The notes under the pieces are model-generated. The model did not search any database. It worked only from the letters and a program-made list of their open reading frames with translations, and was not told where the DNA came from. This document shows, piece after piece, positions 1 to 9,287 of a DNA stretch of 64,000 bases; within the stretch, counting starts at the first letter, position 1; each line of letters opens with the position of its first letter. The stretch spans positions 248,001 through 312,000 of the forward strand of contig NZ_SMFU01000008.1 in NCBI RefSeq assembly GCF_004339595.1. The letters are read 5' to 3'. The position numbers and the translations under genes are program-made. The stretch is from Marinobacterium mangrovicola. GTDB lineage: Bacteria; Pseudomonadota; Gammaproteobacteria; Pseudomonadales; Balneatricaceae.

Positions 1-2014
1 ACTGCCATTCTTGCTGCAGGCTGACGTGAGCATCTACCGGACCCAGTTCCTCTCTGTCGAAATGGAGTTGAATCGACCACTGGGAAACAAAGCGGCCCTC
101 TTCGTCAGGCTTTTTGCGTTGCTGGATATGGATTTCGCTGTCCTCAAGTCTATCTCTCTCCAGGCGAATCGGCAGATCCAGCCGGTACTGGCGCTCCAGG
201 GACCCGTCTGGCATCTCCTGCCAGTTTTGCAGACTGGTGGCCTGATGGCTGGCGCTGCGTGCCTGGAGACCTTTTACCAGCGTTAGCATCTGTTCCCGTG
301 CCTGGGGTGGCAGCTGGTCCGCCAGATCGGTCAGCTTTCCGAGCTGCTGCTGCAGGGGTGGCAGCTCGCGCTGAGAAGCGGCTGGGTTAGCTCTGGGCTG
401 GCTGATCAGCCCGCTGGACTGAAGGTGATTCTGCACCACCTGTTGGGTGGTTTTTGCGTCAGTTTTCGGAGGAACGCTGAACAGGCTCAGCATCGACTTG
501 ATCACCTGTGCCACCGCATCGCCCCCCGGGCGACTGATGGCCGGTATCTGGCGCATCTGGTTCAGTGCATCGCCGGCGGGCAGCTGCTGCGGCAAATTGT
601 CGCGCAATATTTGCTGTAACCCTTCCTGTAATTTCAGTTGTGCCCCGTTATCATTGCGGGGCGGTGCGAGCTGAAGCTGTATATGGTTATCGCTGGTGCG
701 GGTCAATTGCACCTCCAAACCTGGTTGCAGCGGTCTGGGGCTGATGAATTCCAGCGTTTGTCCGTTCACGCTCAGGCTGACGCGGATGTTGTCAGCGTTA
801 GCGGCAATGACCTGTCCAGAGGCGCCTTGGGGAGCGGTCGAAGCTTGCGCGGCAGGCGGAGTCTGTGCGGCGACAGGCGTTTGGGGTGCGGCTGCCGTTT
901 GATTTGTTGCTGTTGTCGTTGAAGTCGCAGCCGTTGCAGCAGTCGCTGGCGTAGTGCCCGGCTTTGAGCTTTGTGCAGCGGGGCTTGGCGAGGGCGGCGG
1001 TGGATTGTTTGTCGACTCTCTTGATGAGGTTGACGGTGAAGGTTGCTCGCGTGGCGTCGTGTTACTCGCTCCAGCTGTTGTTTGCGACGGGGCAGGCGTC
1101 GGTGCCGGTGGTGTAGCCTGGGATGATGTTGATTTTGGCGTCGATGCCGCCGGCTCCTGCGTTGAAACAGGGGTTATCGGCGCCTGAATACGTGGGTTTT
1201 GTGACTGCTTGTCTGCAGTGCTGCCTGTGGCCGGGGCGCGTTCCTGAACCGTTGGTTGCGGTCTGGGTTGCTCATTATTCGCCGGTGGGGCTTGTGTTTG
1301 AGCAGCCCGGTTAGATGTATCTGCCGTCGCTGGCGCCGGTGTTCTTGGCGTTGTGCTCGCAGGCTGTTGCTCAGGGTTTGTTGCCGTTCCGGTAGGTGGC
1401 CGGGAGGGCGTAGAGGAAGTCTGAGCAGTGTCACTTTGAGTGTTGCCCGCAGCAGCGTTTTGTGAGGAAGAGCTGGGCGGCGGTGTCGTAGGCCGCGCGG
1501 TGGTCGGTTGAGAGTTCTGGCCATCTGCGAGAGTCGGTGTTTGCTGTGAGCCTGTACTGGTTACTACTCGCGCAAGCTGCGTTTCTCCGACCGGCAGGAG
1601 TTGCGTCAGGCTGTTTTGGCTTTGGCTTTGGCTTTGGCTTTGGCTTTGGCTTTGAGCCGGAACGCGGAGCTGCAGAATCGGCGCTTGGGGTTGGGCCTTT
1701 TGCTGCGGCGTTGGATTGCTGCTCTGGGGGCGTGGCTGAGTGCTCAGAAGAGTCAGTTGCACCTTGCCGGCCGCATCCTGGCTCAGGCTGATCTGAGCGC
1801 CGGAATTCAGTGGCCTGGTGGTCAGTAGCTCCATGAGTTGTTTTTGCACCTCGACCTTGATCCGGAACAGGTTGGGGCGCTGTGGGTCCGGGGTCACTTC
1901 CCGTACACTTGCGTCCAGCGTGCGGCCAGCCGCAAGCTCGGCGCGGACATCAGTCTGTCGGGCACCATCTGCGGGCAGCTGTTGCAGTGATTGTACGGGC
2001 AGGTTAATCGACAC
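1..2014 (-). CDS. fliK: Flagellar hook-length control protein FliK (3' end outside window)
   Basis: About 671 codons are readable from a GTG at 2014; the C-terminus is lost beyond base 1. GGGAG lies 8 nt upstream of the GTG and an in-frame stop at 2069-2071 limits the start. I translated the start, a long stretch of the linker and the left end and met no stop. The N-terminal ~110 residues are folded-looking. They are followed by a very long Pro/Thr/Gln/Ser/Ala-rich linker with a run of Gln-Ser pairs, then a folded C-terminal part ending near DREELGPVDAHVSLQQ, which fits the Flg_hook (FliK-C) domain. FliK is the secreted molecular ruler and export-specificity switch of the flagellar hook. A fliK-like gene divergent from ccmA is familiar from Pseudomonas relatives. 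Identification rests on domain layout and the C-terminal motif. Confidence 0.82.
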   Translation of the reverse strand, partial: MSINLPVQSLQQLPADGARQTDVRAELAAGRTLDASVREVTPDPQRPNLFRIKVEVQKQLMELLTTRPLNSGAQISLSQDAAGKVQLTLLSTQPRPQSSNPTPQQKAQPQAPILQLRVPAQSQSQSQSQSQSQNSLTQLLPVGETQLARVVTSTGSQQTPTLADGQNSQPTTARPTTPPPSSSSQNAAAGNTQSDTAQTSSTPSRPPTGTATNPEQQPASTTPRTPAPATADTSNRAAQTQAPPANNEQPRPQPTVQERAPATGSTADKQSQNPRIQAPITPVSTQEPAASTPKSTSSQATPPAPTPAPSQTTAGASNTTPREQPSPSTSSRESTNNPPPPSPSPAAQSSKPGTTPATAATAATSTTTATNQTAAAPQTPVAAQTPPAAQASTAPQGASGQVIAANADNIRVSLSVNGQTLEFISPRPLQPGLEVQLTRTSDNHIQLQLAPPRNDNGAQLKLQEGLQQILRDNLPQQLPAGDALNQMRQIPAISRPGGDAVAQVIKSMLSLFSVPPKTDAKTTQQVVQNHLQSSGLISQPRANPAASQRELPPLQQQLGKLTDLADQLPPQAREQMLTLVKGLQARSASHQATSLQNWQEMPDGSLERQYRLDLPIRLERDRLEDSEIHIQQRKKPDEEGRFVSQWSIQLHFDREELGPVDAHVSLQQEWQ
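1615..1650 (-). repeat. Six tandem TTTGGC hexamers inside fliK
   Basis: Six perfect copies of TTTGGC run head to tail. On the coding (minus) strand they read GCCAAA, which in the fliK frame encodes alternating Gln and Ser. Because the unit is six bases, gain or loss of copies keeps the frame and only changes linker length. Confidence 0.95.
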
Positions 2015-2113
2015 TTTTTGAGCTCCCAGAGGCTGCTGTATGACCGGGGTGCACTTAGGTAGCAGAGGCTATCAGACCTTGGAACCGTTCTAGCCGTTGC
2101 CGGTTCCGGTTCC

Positions 2114-2143
2114 CTGACGCCTGGCTGCCAATCTGTTTATAAT
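2114..2143 (+). promoter_or_regulatory. Putative sigma-70 promoter of the ccm operon
   Basis: A perfect -10 hexamer TATAAT at 2138-2143 is preceded, 18 bases upstream, by CTGACG (2114-2119), a partial -35 match. It lies in the fliK/ccmA divergent region about 95 bases before the ccmA start. Prediction from sequence only. Confidence 0.55.
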
Positions 2144-2237
2144 GGCGCGTTTAAAATCAGTCGGCCAGCGCGGGTGAAACTGTAGTCTGACGGCGCTTGT
2201 GTGGCGACGGTTGTGTGATCTTGATGGAGAGTGGTGT

Positions 2238-2876
2238 TTGTCCCAGACGATGCTGAAAGTTGAGAACCTGTTCTGCGAGCGGGATGACAGGGTACTGTTC
2301 GACCAACTCAGCTTCGAAGTCGATGGTGGCGAGATCGTGCAGATCGAAGGCGCCAACGGCAGTGGCAAAACGACGTTGCTGCGAATACTCAGTGGCCTGT
2401 CACGCAACTATGAAGGTGAGATTTACTGGCAGGGGGAGCCGATCGAAAAGGTGCGCGAGGAGTTTCGCGCTGAACTGCTCTATTTCGGTCACCAGCCCGG
2501 GGTAAAAGCGTTGCTGACACCGGAGGAGAATCTCCACTGGTACTGTGCGCTGCATGCCTCACTGGACCCTGCGCGGGTTCAGGAAGCGCTGGAGCAGGTT
2601 GGGCTGCGCGGTTTTGAAGATGTGCCCTGTCACACACTGTCCGCCGGCCAGCACCGGCGGGTTTCGCTGGCCCGTCTCTACCTCAGTGATGCAAGGCTCT
2701 GGATTCTGGATGAACCCTTCACCGCGATCGATAAGCGTGGAGTGGCGGCAAAAGAGGCGCTGATCGGACGTCATGTAGCCCAGGGCGGCAGCGTGATTCT
2801 GACCACGCATCAGGATCTTCAGGGCAGTGGAGCGGTGCGTAGTATTAATCTTGACCGGCAGGGAGAGCGCGGATGA
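2238..2876 (+). CDS. ccmA: Heme exporter ATP-binding protein CcmA
   Basis: ATPase of the CcmABCD complex, which releases the heme-charged chaperone CcmE at the inner membrane during cytochrome c maturation. With a TTG start the protein has 212 residues. Walker [10 protein letters not shown] is at 38-46, the ABC signature LSAGQ at 134-138, Walker B LWILDEP at 154-160 and the H-loop His at 191. TTG at 2238 is preferred because GGAGA lies 7 nt upstream; ATG at 2250 is the alternative and gives the conserved MLKVENL start. A more upstream ATG at 2199 would add an unconserved extension. It is the first gene of the ccm operon and its stop overlaps ccmB (ATGA). Confidence 0.93.
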   Translation: MSQTMLKVENLFCERDDRVLFDQLSFEVDGGEIVQIEGANGSGKTTLLRILSGLSRNYEGEIYWQGEPIEKVREEFRAELLYFGHQPGVKALLTPEENLHWYCALHASLDPARVQEALEQVGLRGFEDVPCHTLSAGQHRRVSLARLYLSDARLWILDEPFTAIDKRGVAAKEALIGRHVAQGGSVILTTHQDLQGSGAVRSINLDRQGERG

Positions 2877-3586
2877 ATCAGCCACTGAATCCGCAGCGCA
2901 GGCCTGCCATCGGCATGGGGGCGCTGTTTGCCGCAACGCTGAAACGGGATCTAAAGCTCTCGCTACGGCGTAAAAGTGAACTGGTTAACCCGCTGATCTT
3001 CTTTTTGATGGTGATCACCCTGTTTCCGCTTGGCGTCAGCCCGGAGCCGGGTTTTCTGGCGGAACTGGCTCCGGGTGTGATCTGGGTGGCAGCGTTACTG
3101 GCGACGTTGCTGTCCATGGATAGCCTGTTTCGCACCGATTTTGATGACGGCTCGCTGGAGCAGCTGCTGCTCAGCCCGCAGCCTGTGATGCTGGTCGTGT
3201 GTGCGAAGGTGCTGGCGCACTGGATGTTGACCGGGTTGGCGCTGACGCTGGTGGCGCCGCTGATCTCGGTGATGCTGTTTTTGCCGGCGGAGGGTGTTCC
3301 CGGGCTGATGCTGAGCCTGTTGCTGGGCACGCCGACGCTGAGCCTGGTGGGTGCCATCGGCGCGGCGCTGACGGTGGGGCTGAAAAGGGGCGGGGTGCTG
3401 ATTTCCCTGCTGGTGCTGCCGCTGTATATTCCGGTGCTGATTTTTGGCACCGGTGCGGTGCAGGCGGCGGTGACAGGCTTGCCGCTGGATGGCTACCTGG
3501 CTCTGCTGGGTGCGCTGCTGGCGCTGGGCACCGTGCTGGCACCGCTGGCGATTGGTGCCGCCTTAAGAATTTCGGTTAGTGGGTAG
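2873..3586 (+). CDS. ccmB: Heme exporter membrane protein CcmB
   Basis: Integral membrane partner of CcmA in System I cytochrome c biogenesis. The 237-residue product is almost entirely hydrophobic with about six membrane segments. It carries the family feature of an acidic motif after the first helices ([20 protein letters not shown]). It is slightly longer than the usual ~220 residues because of a basic N-terminal extension; [13 protein letters not shown] further in is a possible alternative start. It overlaps ccmA by 4 bases, which indicates translational coupling. Confidence 0.94.
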   Translation: MNQPLNPQRRPAIGMGALFAATLKRDLKLSLRRKSELVNPLIFFLMVITLFPLGVSPEPGFLAELAPGVIWVAALLATLLSMDSLFRTDFDDGSLEQLLLSPQPVMLVVCAKVLAHWMLTGLALTLVAPLISVMLFLPAEGVPGLMLSLLLGTPTLSLVGAIGAALTVGLKRGGVLISLLVLPLYIPVLIFGTGAVQAAVTGLPLDGYLALLGALLALGTVLAPLAIGAALRISVSG

Positions 3587-3595
3587 AGTGTAAGG

Positions 3596-4354
3596 ATGGT
3601 AGAGAAGAAGAAATGGTTACCGCGCTGGTTTTACCAACTGGCTTCTCCTCGCTGGTGTTACCAGATCTGCGGTAAGTTGCTGCCGGGCTTTGCCGTGGCG
3701 GCGCTGATTCTGTTACTAGGCGGCATCGTCTGGGCGCTTCTATTCGCACCGGCTGACTATCAGCAGGGCAACAGCTTCCGCATTATCTATCTGCATGTGC
3801 CTTCTGCGATCCTGGCTCAATCCTGCTACATGATGATGGCGGTAGCCGGTGCCATCGGTCTGATCTGGAAGATGAAGGTCGCCGACATGGTAGCGAAATC
3901 CTGCGCCCCGATTGGCGCTACCATGGCTGTGCTTGCACTGCTCACCGGTGCTATCTGGGGCAAGCCGACCTGGGGTTCCTGGTGGGTCTGGGATGCCCGC
4001 CTGACTTCCATGTTGATCCTGCTTTTCCTCTACCTGGGGGTAATGGCGCTGAACTCTGCCATCGAGAGCGAGTCAACTGCTGCACAGGCAAGCGCGGTTC
4101 TGTCTCTGGTTGGGCTCGTTAACATCCCGATTATCAAATACTCGGTAGATTGGTGGAATACGCTGCATCAGCCCGCCACGTTCACACTGACAGAGAGACC
4201 GGCGATGCCGGCCGAGATGTGGGTGCCGCTGCTGATGATGGTGGTGGGGTTTTACTGCTTTTTCGCGGTGTCGCTGATGCTGCGTCTACGCAATGAGATT
4301 CTGAGACGCGAGCGCCGTGCGGGCTGGGTCAGGGATCTGTTGCTGTCGAAGTGA
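3596..4354 (+). CDS. ccmC: Heme-handling membrane protein CcmC
   Basis: Loads heme onto CcmE at the periplasmic face of the inner membrane. The 252-residue protein has about six membrane helices and the tryptophan-rich WWD motif of heme-handling proteins at residues 121-138 (WGKPTWGSWWVWDARLTS). Two conserved heme-ligand histidines are at H67 (YLHVPSA) and H191 (NTLHQPAT). It starts 9 bases after the ccmB stop. Confidence 0.96.
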   Translation: MVEKKKWLPRWFYQLASPRWCYQICGKLLPGFAVAALILLLGGIVWALLFAPADYQQGNSFRIIYLHVPSAILAQSCYMMMAVAGAIGLIWKMKVADMVAKSCAPIGATMAVLALLTGAIWGKPTWGSWWVWDARLTSMLILLFLYLGVMALNSAIESESTAAQASAVLSLVGLVNIPIIKYSVDWWNTLHQPATFTLTERPAMPAEMWVPLLMMVVGFYCFFAVSLMLRLRNEILRRERRAGWVRDLLLSK

Positions 4355-4361
4355 GGTCGAT

Positions 4362-4541
4362 GTGAGCTTTAACTCTTTTACCGAATTCCTGTCGATGGGT
4401 GGGCACGGGCTGTACGTTTGGCTCAGCTACGCCCTTGGACTAGCCGTCATTCTGCTCAACCTGGTAGCGCCGTTGATGGAACGCAGCCGGTTGGTCGCCC
4501 AGCTTAAACGCCGTCTACAGAGGGAGAATCAAAGTCCATGA
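4362..4541 (+). CDS. ccmD: Small heme exporter subunit CcmD
   Basis: A 59-residue single-pass membrane protein starting at GTG 4362. It has the family pattern: a short N-terminus with [13 protein letters not shown], one helix ([15 protein letters not shown]) and a basic C-terminal tail. CcmD stabilises the CcmABC-CcmE complex and is needed to release holo-CcmE. GTGAGGT lies just before the start. Its TGA overlaps the ATG of ccmE (ATGA at 4538). Confidence 0.9.
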   Translation: MSFNSFTEFLSMGGHGLYVWLSYALGLAVILLNLVAPLMERSRLVAQLKRRLQRENQSP

Positions 4542-4999
4542 ACCCGAAGCGCAAGAAGCGGCTCTATATAGTGCTGTTCATCGTCTTCGGCGTCGCCGTC
4601 GCCGTTGGTCTGACCCTTTTCGCCCTGAACCAGAACATAAACCTGTTCTACTCTCCGACGCAGATTGCTGAAGGTGAGGCACCTACCGACACCCGTATCC
4701 GTGCCGGCGGCATGGTCGTCGATGGCAGCGTTAAGCGTGCCGAAGACAGCCTGGAGGTGATGTTTGAAATTACCGATTACGAGAAAACCGTATCTGTGCA
4801 CTACAGCGGTATCCTGCCGGACCTGTTCCGCGAAGGGCAGGGAATAGTGGCTCAGGGTGAGCTGGATGGCCAGGGAGTGTTTCAGGCTGTCGAGGTGCTC
4901 GCCAAGCATGACGAGAATTATATGCCTGCAGAAGTTGCGGAAGCGCTGGAAAAAGCCGGCAAAATGCCGATGCCCAGCGGTCAGGAGTTTAATAAATGA
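4538..4999 (+). CDS. ccmE: Heme chaperone CcmE
   Basis: Periplasmic, membrane-anchored chaperone that carries heme through a covalent histidine bond to the CcmF/H ligase. The 153-residue protein has an N-terminal signal anchor (residues ~8-30), an OB-fold body and the heme-attachment motif KHDENYMP with H124. Stop and start codons overlap with both neighbours. Confidence 0.97.
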   Translation: MNPKRKKRLYIVLFIVFGVAVAVGLTLFALNQNINLFYSPTQIAEGEAPTDTRIRAGGMVVDGSVKRAEDSLEVMFEITDYEKTVSVHYSGILPDLFREGQGIVAQGELDGQGVFQAVEVLAKHDENYMPAEVAEALEKAGKMPMPSGQEFNK

Positions 5000-6957
5000 T
5001 TCCTGAACTCGGACAATATGCACTTATTCTGTCGCTCTGTATCGCCGTACTGCTCGGTACTGTTCCGCTGGTAGGGGCTGCGCGTAGCAACGCGCTCTGG
5101 TGTGGCTTTGCCCGCCCGCTGGCGATTGCCCTGTTCGGCTTCGTCATGTTCAGCTTCCTGTGCCTGGCCTGGGCGTTCTACAGCAATGATTTTTCCGTGG
5201 TTTACGTGGCCAGCAACTCTAACAGTGCGCTGCCCTGGTATTACCGTCTTAGCGCCGTTTGGGGCGGGCATGAAGGTTCACTGCTGCTCTGGCTGCTGAT
5301 TCTGGCGGGCTGGACTGTCGCTGTAGCGATCAAGAGCGATAACCTGCCGGATGATATGCGCGCCCGTGTGCTGGCCGTCATGGGCCTGATCGCAACCGGG
5401 TTTATCCTGTTTGTGCTGTTTACCTCCAGCCCATTTGAGCGCTACCTGCCGCAGAGTCCACAGGATGGCGCTGACCTGAACCCGCTGCTGCAGGACTTCG
5501 GCCTGATCGTTCATCCACCGATGCTGTACATGGGATATGTGGGCTTCTCCGTGGCTTTCGCCTTTGCTATAGCGGCTTTGCTCAGCGGACGACTCGACGC
5601 GGCCTGGGCACGCTGGTCGCGTCCCTGGACTAATATCGCCTGGGCGTTCCTGACTCTGGGTATCGCGCTGGGAAGCTGGTGGGCCTATTACGAGCTCGGC
5701 TGGGGTGGCTGGTGGTTCTGGGACCCGGTGGAAAATGCGTCCCTGATGCCCTGGTTGGTGGGTACTGCACTGGTACATAGCCTGGCAGTGACCGAGAAGC
5801 GCGGTGTGTTCAAGAGCTGGACCGTGCTGCTGGCGATCTTTGCCTTCTCGCTGAGTCTGCTGGGAACCTTCCTGGTGCGTTCGGGAGTGCTGACCTCGGT
5901 ACACGCCTTTGCTTCCGATCCGGATCGTGGTTTCTTTATTCTGGCGTTGCTGGCGATCGCCATTGGCGGCTCGCTGTTGCTCTATGCGTTCAAAGCGTCG
6001 CATGTGAAAAGCGAGTCCAGTTTCGGCTTCGTTTCCCGGGAGACGCTGCTGCTGGTCAATAACGTGCTGCTCACTGTTGCCTGTGCAACTGTGCTGCTGG
6101 GTACACTCTACCCGCTGCTGATCGATGCGTTGGGCATGGGCAAACTCTCTGTTGGCCCGCCGTATTTCAACGCGCTTTTTGTACCGCTGAGTCTGCTGCT
6201 GGCGATCAGTCTGGGTGTCGGCACGCTGGTGCGCTGGAAACAGACCTCCGGTGCGCTGATGTTGCAGCAGCTCTGGCTGCCGGCTGTGCTGGCCCTGATC
6301 GCCGGTGCGATCTCTCTGGTATCTCTGCCGGAGTTTCCGGGAGTCTGGGTATCGGTGGGTCTGACACTGGCTTGGTGGATAGTCTTTACCGGTCTGCGCG
6401 ACCTGTTTAACCGGGTGCGGGCGAAAAGCAGCCCCTTCAGTGCCATGTTTAAGCAGTCCCGCGCCTATTACGGCATGATGTTCGCCCACGTGGGCGTTGC
6501 CGTGATGGTTGTCGGTGTGGCGCTGGTATCTACTTTCAGTGAACACAGTGACCTGCGGATGGAGCCGGGCGATCGTAAAACCTTCAATAATTACGAATTT
6601 GTGTTCGAACGGATGGACAAGGTGGACGGCCCTAACTTTCACTCCGATACCGGTGTGATTCAGGTGCTGTACAAGGGGGAGCCCTACACCACCATGTATC
6701 CGGAAAAACGCCTTTATACGGCGCGTAACAATGTGATGACCGAGGCGGCGATTGATCCCGGCCTGTTCCGTGATCTCTATGTGGCGCTGGGTGAGTCGCT
6801 AGGTGGCGATGCCTGGGCGATCCGCGTGCAGTACAAACCGTTCGTGCGCTGGATCTGGCTGGGTGGATTGCTGATGACGCTGGGCGGTATCCTGGCGGCC
6901 ACCGATCCTCGCTATCGTAAACAGGCTCGCCGCGATATCGCGGCTCAGAGCGCTTAA
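4996..6957 (+). CDS. ccmF: Cytochrome c heme lyase subunit CcmF
   Basis: Large membrane subunit of the heme ligation complex that joins heme to apocytochrome c. The 653-residue protein has many membrane helices. The signature WWD stretch is near residues 225-253 ([18 protein letters not shown] followed by [10 protein letters not shown]). A large C-terminal periplasmic loop ([13 protein letters not shown]) is followed by a last helix. Length is normal for the family. Confidence 0.97.
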   Translation: MIPELGQYALILSLCIAVLLGTVPLVGAARSNALWCGFARPLAIALFGFVMFSFLCLAWAFYSNDFSVVYVASNSNSALPWYYRLSAVWGGHEGSLLLWLLILAGWTVAVAIKSDNLPDDMRARVLAVMGLIATGFILFVLFTSSPFERYLPQSPQDGADLNPLLQDFGLIVHPPMLYMGYVGFSVAFAFAIAALLSGRLDAAWARWSRPWTNIAWAFLTLGIALGSWWAYYELGWGGWWFWDPVENASLMPWLVGTALVHSLAVTEKRGVFKSWTVLLAIFAFSLSLLGTFLVRSGVLTSVHAFASDPDRGFFILALLAIAIGGSLLLYAFKASHVKSESSFGFVSRETLLLVNNVLLTVACATVLLGTLYPLLIDALGMGKLSVGPPYFNALFVPLSLLLAISLGVGTLVRWKQTSGALMLQQLWLPAVLALIAGAISLVSLPEFPGVWVSVGLTLAWWIVFTGLRDLFNRVRAKSSPFSAMFKQSRAYYGMMFAHVGVAVMVVGVALVSTFSEHSDLRMEPGDRKTFNNYEFVFERMDKVDGPNFHSDTGVIQVLYKGEPYTTMYPEKRLYTARNNVMTEAAIDPGLFRDLYVALGESLGGDAWAIRVQYKPFVRWIWLGGLLMTLGGILAATDPRYRKQARRDIAAQSA

Positions 6958-6971
6958 AGGGGAAGATTGCT

Positions 6972-7508
6972 ATGCGTCGTTACGTACTGTTTTTACCGCT
7001 GGTCATCTTTCTCGGTATCGGCTTTTTCCTCTGGCGGGGGTTGTCCATCGATCCGACGGAGCTGCCTTCGGCACGGCTGAACCAGCCGTTCCCGGCGTTT
7101 GAAAAAGCCTCCTTGACCAACCCAGAGCAGACGCTGACACCTGATGACCTCAAGGGGCAGGTGGCGTTGGTTAATATCTGGGCAACCTGGTGTCCCACCT
7201 GTAAAGAGGAGCACGCCTTCCTTAACCAGCTGGCACAGCAGGGCGTTACCATCTATGGCATCAACTACAAGGATGAGCCGGTCAAGGCCCGTGAGTGGCT
7301 GAAGCGCTACCTCGATCCGTACGACAAAGTGGTATTGGATGTGGATGGGAAACTGGGCCTGGATCTGGGCGTCTACGGCGCACCTGAAACCTATGTTATC
7401 GATGCCGATGGGGTGATTCGTTACCGCCATGTGGGTGCGGTGGATGCGCGTGTCTGGAAAGACCTTAAAGCGGTGATGGAGCAGGTCTCCAGCGGAGAGG
7501 GCGCATGA
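6972..7508 (+). CDS. ccmG: Thiol:disulfide interchange protein CcmG (DsbE)
   Basis: Membrane-tethered periplasmic thioredoxin-like reductant that keeps apocytochrome CXXCH cysteines reduced. The 178-residue protein has an N-terminal anchor (residues ~5-21) and the active site WATWCPTCKEEH with C74 and C77. The conserved YGAPETYVID cis-Pro loop follows. GGGGAAG lies just upstream of the ATG. Its stop overlaps ccmH by 4 bases. Confidence 0.97.
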   Translation: MRRYVLFLPLVIFLGIGFFLWRGLSIDPTELPSARLNQPFPAFEKASLTNPEQTLTPDDLKGQVALVNIWATWCPTCKEEHAFLNQLAQQGVTIYGINYKDEPVKAREWLKRYLDPYDKVVLDVDGKLGLDLGVYGAPETYVIDADGVIRYRHVGAVDARVWKDLKAVMEQVSSGEGA

Positions 7509-7987
7509 CTCGGGTTCTGCAGCACCTAGTATTGATCGGCCTGCTGTGGGCTGGCGCAGTACATGCCACCATTGAAGCCTATGAGTTTGACGATAAGGCC
7601 ACCGAGGAGCGTTTCCAGAGTCTGACTGCAGAGCTGCGTTGCCCCAAATGTCAGAACAACAACATCGCCGACTCCAACTCTCCGATCGCCTCAGACCTGC
7701 GGGGTGAGGTGTATCGGCTGGTCAATGATGGCGCCTCCGACGAGGAGGTGGTCGACTTCATGGTTACCCGCTACGGTGAGTTCGTGCTTTACCGCCCACG
7801 GGTCAACGAGATGACCTGGGTGCTTTGGTACGGCCCGTTTGTGTTGCTCGGTATCGGTCTGCTGGTGGTCTTCTTAATCGCTCGAAGTCGTCGCCGTGTC
7901 GGTTCACCCGGTGTTGCGGGATCGGATCTGGCTCCCGAGGAGCGGGAGCGGCTGGAGCAATTGCTGGAACAGGATAAGAAACAATGA
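7505..7987 (+). CDS. ccmH: Cytochrome c maturation protein CcmH (N-terminal type)
   Basis: Periplasm-facing thiol oxidoreductase of the ligation complex. The 160-residue product has a signal peptide (cut near VHA at 19-21), the invariant LRCPKCQ motif at 44-50 with C46 and C49, and one membrane helix (residues ~104-125). It is the CcmH/CcmL-type module; the TPR module is encoded separately as ccmI. It overlaps ccmI (ATGA). Confidence 0.96.
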   Translation: MTRVLQHLVLIGLLWAGAVHATIEAYEFDDKATEERFQSLTAELRCPKCQNNNIADSNSPIASDLRGEVYRLVNDGASDEEVVDFMVTRYGEFVLYRPRVNEMTWVLWYGPFVLLGIGLLVVFLIARSRRRVGSPGVAGSDLAPEERERLEQLLEQDKKQ

Positions 7988-9231
7988 TCGCACTCTGGAG
8001 CGGCATTGCGCTGCTGACCCTCATCGCTGTGGCTTTCGTGTTCTGGCCGCTGCTAAGGGCCCGTCGCGAAGCGGATCGTCTTGCCGAACAGGCCGACGAC
8101 ACCGCTGTGGATAGACAGCATCTGAATATCGAAATCTACCGTGAGCGCCTGTCTGAGCTGGAAAACGAACGTGAGTCCGGCACGCTCGATGCGGAAAATT
8201 TCGAGGTGCTAAAGCTGGAGCTGGAACGCAATCTGCTGATCGACGCCGAAGAGCAGGCGCCGGAACTGAAACACCCTCGTCCGGGTGGCGCCCAGTTTAC
8301 CACGGTGGTTTTGCTGGCTCTGCTGGTACCGGTGATCGCTTTCGGGCTGTACAACGTGCTTGGCCGCTCGGCGGATCTTGAACTGGCGATGAACCCGCCG
8401 ACCATGCCGACTCTGGAGGAGGCGGTCTCCCAGCTTGAGAAAGAGCTGGAAGCCAATCCGGATAACGCTGAGGGTTGGTATCTGTTAGCGACCACCTATG
8501 TGAATCAGGGCCGCTTTGACGAAGGGGTGGATGCTTTTCGACGCGTAGCCGCCATCCTGCCGGAAGATGCGCCGCAGTATGCCGGTGTGCAGGGACAGAT
8601 CGCTCAGGCACTCTACTTCCAGGCCGAAGGCAGCATGACACCTGAGGTTCAGGCTCAGATTGAGCGTACATTGGCGCTGGATCCTGATGATATGGCGGCG
8701 CTTGGCTTGCTCGGAATCAACGCCTACGAAACTGGCGATTATCGTGCCGCCATCGAATACTGGAGCCATGCCAAGGAAAACGCCCGTGGTGAAGCGGTGC
8801 AGTCGCTGCAAACCGGCATAGAACAGGCGAGACAGCAGCTTGTGGCCGCCGGAGAGGAGGTTCCCGAGCTACAAGCAGCAGCTAAAACATCGATCCGCGT
8901 CAGCATCAGTCTTTCCGACGAACTGAAATCCAAGGTATCGCCGGATCAGGCGGTGTTTATCTATGCCCGTCCGGTGGGTGGTCGTATGCCGCTTGCAGCA
9001 GTGCGTAGACAGGTGTCTGACCTGCCGCTGGAAGTGATACTCGATGACAGTATGGCGATGATGCCGGGTAACGAACTATCCAGTGTCGATGAAGTCGAAG
9101 TGGGTGCACGAATCAGTGCTTCAGGCCAGGCGATCGCGCAACCGGGAGACCTGATAGGCAGCCAGTCTCCTGTCTCGACCGGAGGCGATGCGGAGCGCGT
9201 CACTCTGGTGATCGATCAGGTAGTAGAGTAG
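7984..9231 (+). CDS. ccmI: Cytochrome c maturation protein CcmI (TPR)
   Basis: Apocytochrome c chaperone of the heme ligation complex. The 415-residue protein has an N-terminal helix, a cytoplasmic coiled segment (residues ~25-95), a second helix near residues 102-123 and TPR repeats (NPDNAEGWYLLATTYVNQGR and LDPDDMAALGLLGINAYE). The C-terminal beta-rich domain is the part that binds apocytochrome in related proteins. It is the last gene of the ccm operon. Confidence 0.93.
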   Translation: MIALWSGIALLTLIAVAFVFWPLLRARREADRLAEQADDTAVDRQHLNIEIYRERLSELENERESGTLDAENFEVLKLELERNLLIDAEEQAPELKHPRPGGAQFTTVVLLALLVPVIAFGLYNVLGRSADLELAMNPPTMPTLEEAVSQLEKELEANPDNAEGWYLLATTYVNQGRFDEGVDAFRRVAAILPEDAPQYAGVQGQIAQALYFQAEGSMTPEVQAQIERTLALDPDDMAALGLLGINAYETGDYRAAIEYWSHAKENARGEAVQSLQTGIEQARQQLVAAGEEVPELQAAAKTSIRVSISLSDELKSKVSPDQAVFIYARPVGGRMPLAAVRRQVSDLPLEVILDDSMAMMPGNELSSVDEVEVGARISASGQAIAQPGDLIGSQSPVSTGGDAERVTLVIDQVVE

Positions 9232-9287
9232 TCTGTTACCCGGGAGAATAAGTTGAATTATAGACCGGACGGTAAAAGAGCCTAACC

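Noticed and set aside
5278-6642. Long open frame of 454 codons on the minus strand
   Set aside because: It lies wholly antisense to ccmF, whose translation is a clear full-length family member; the antisense product is polar and low in complexity with no recognisable motif.
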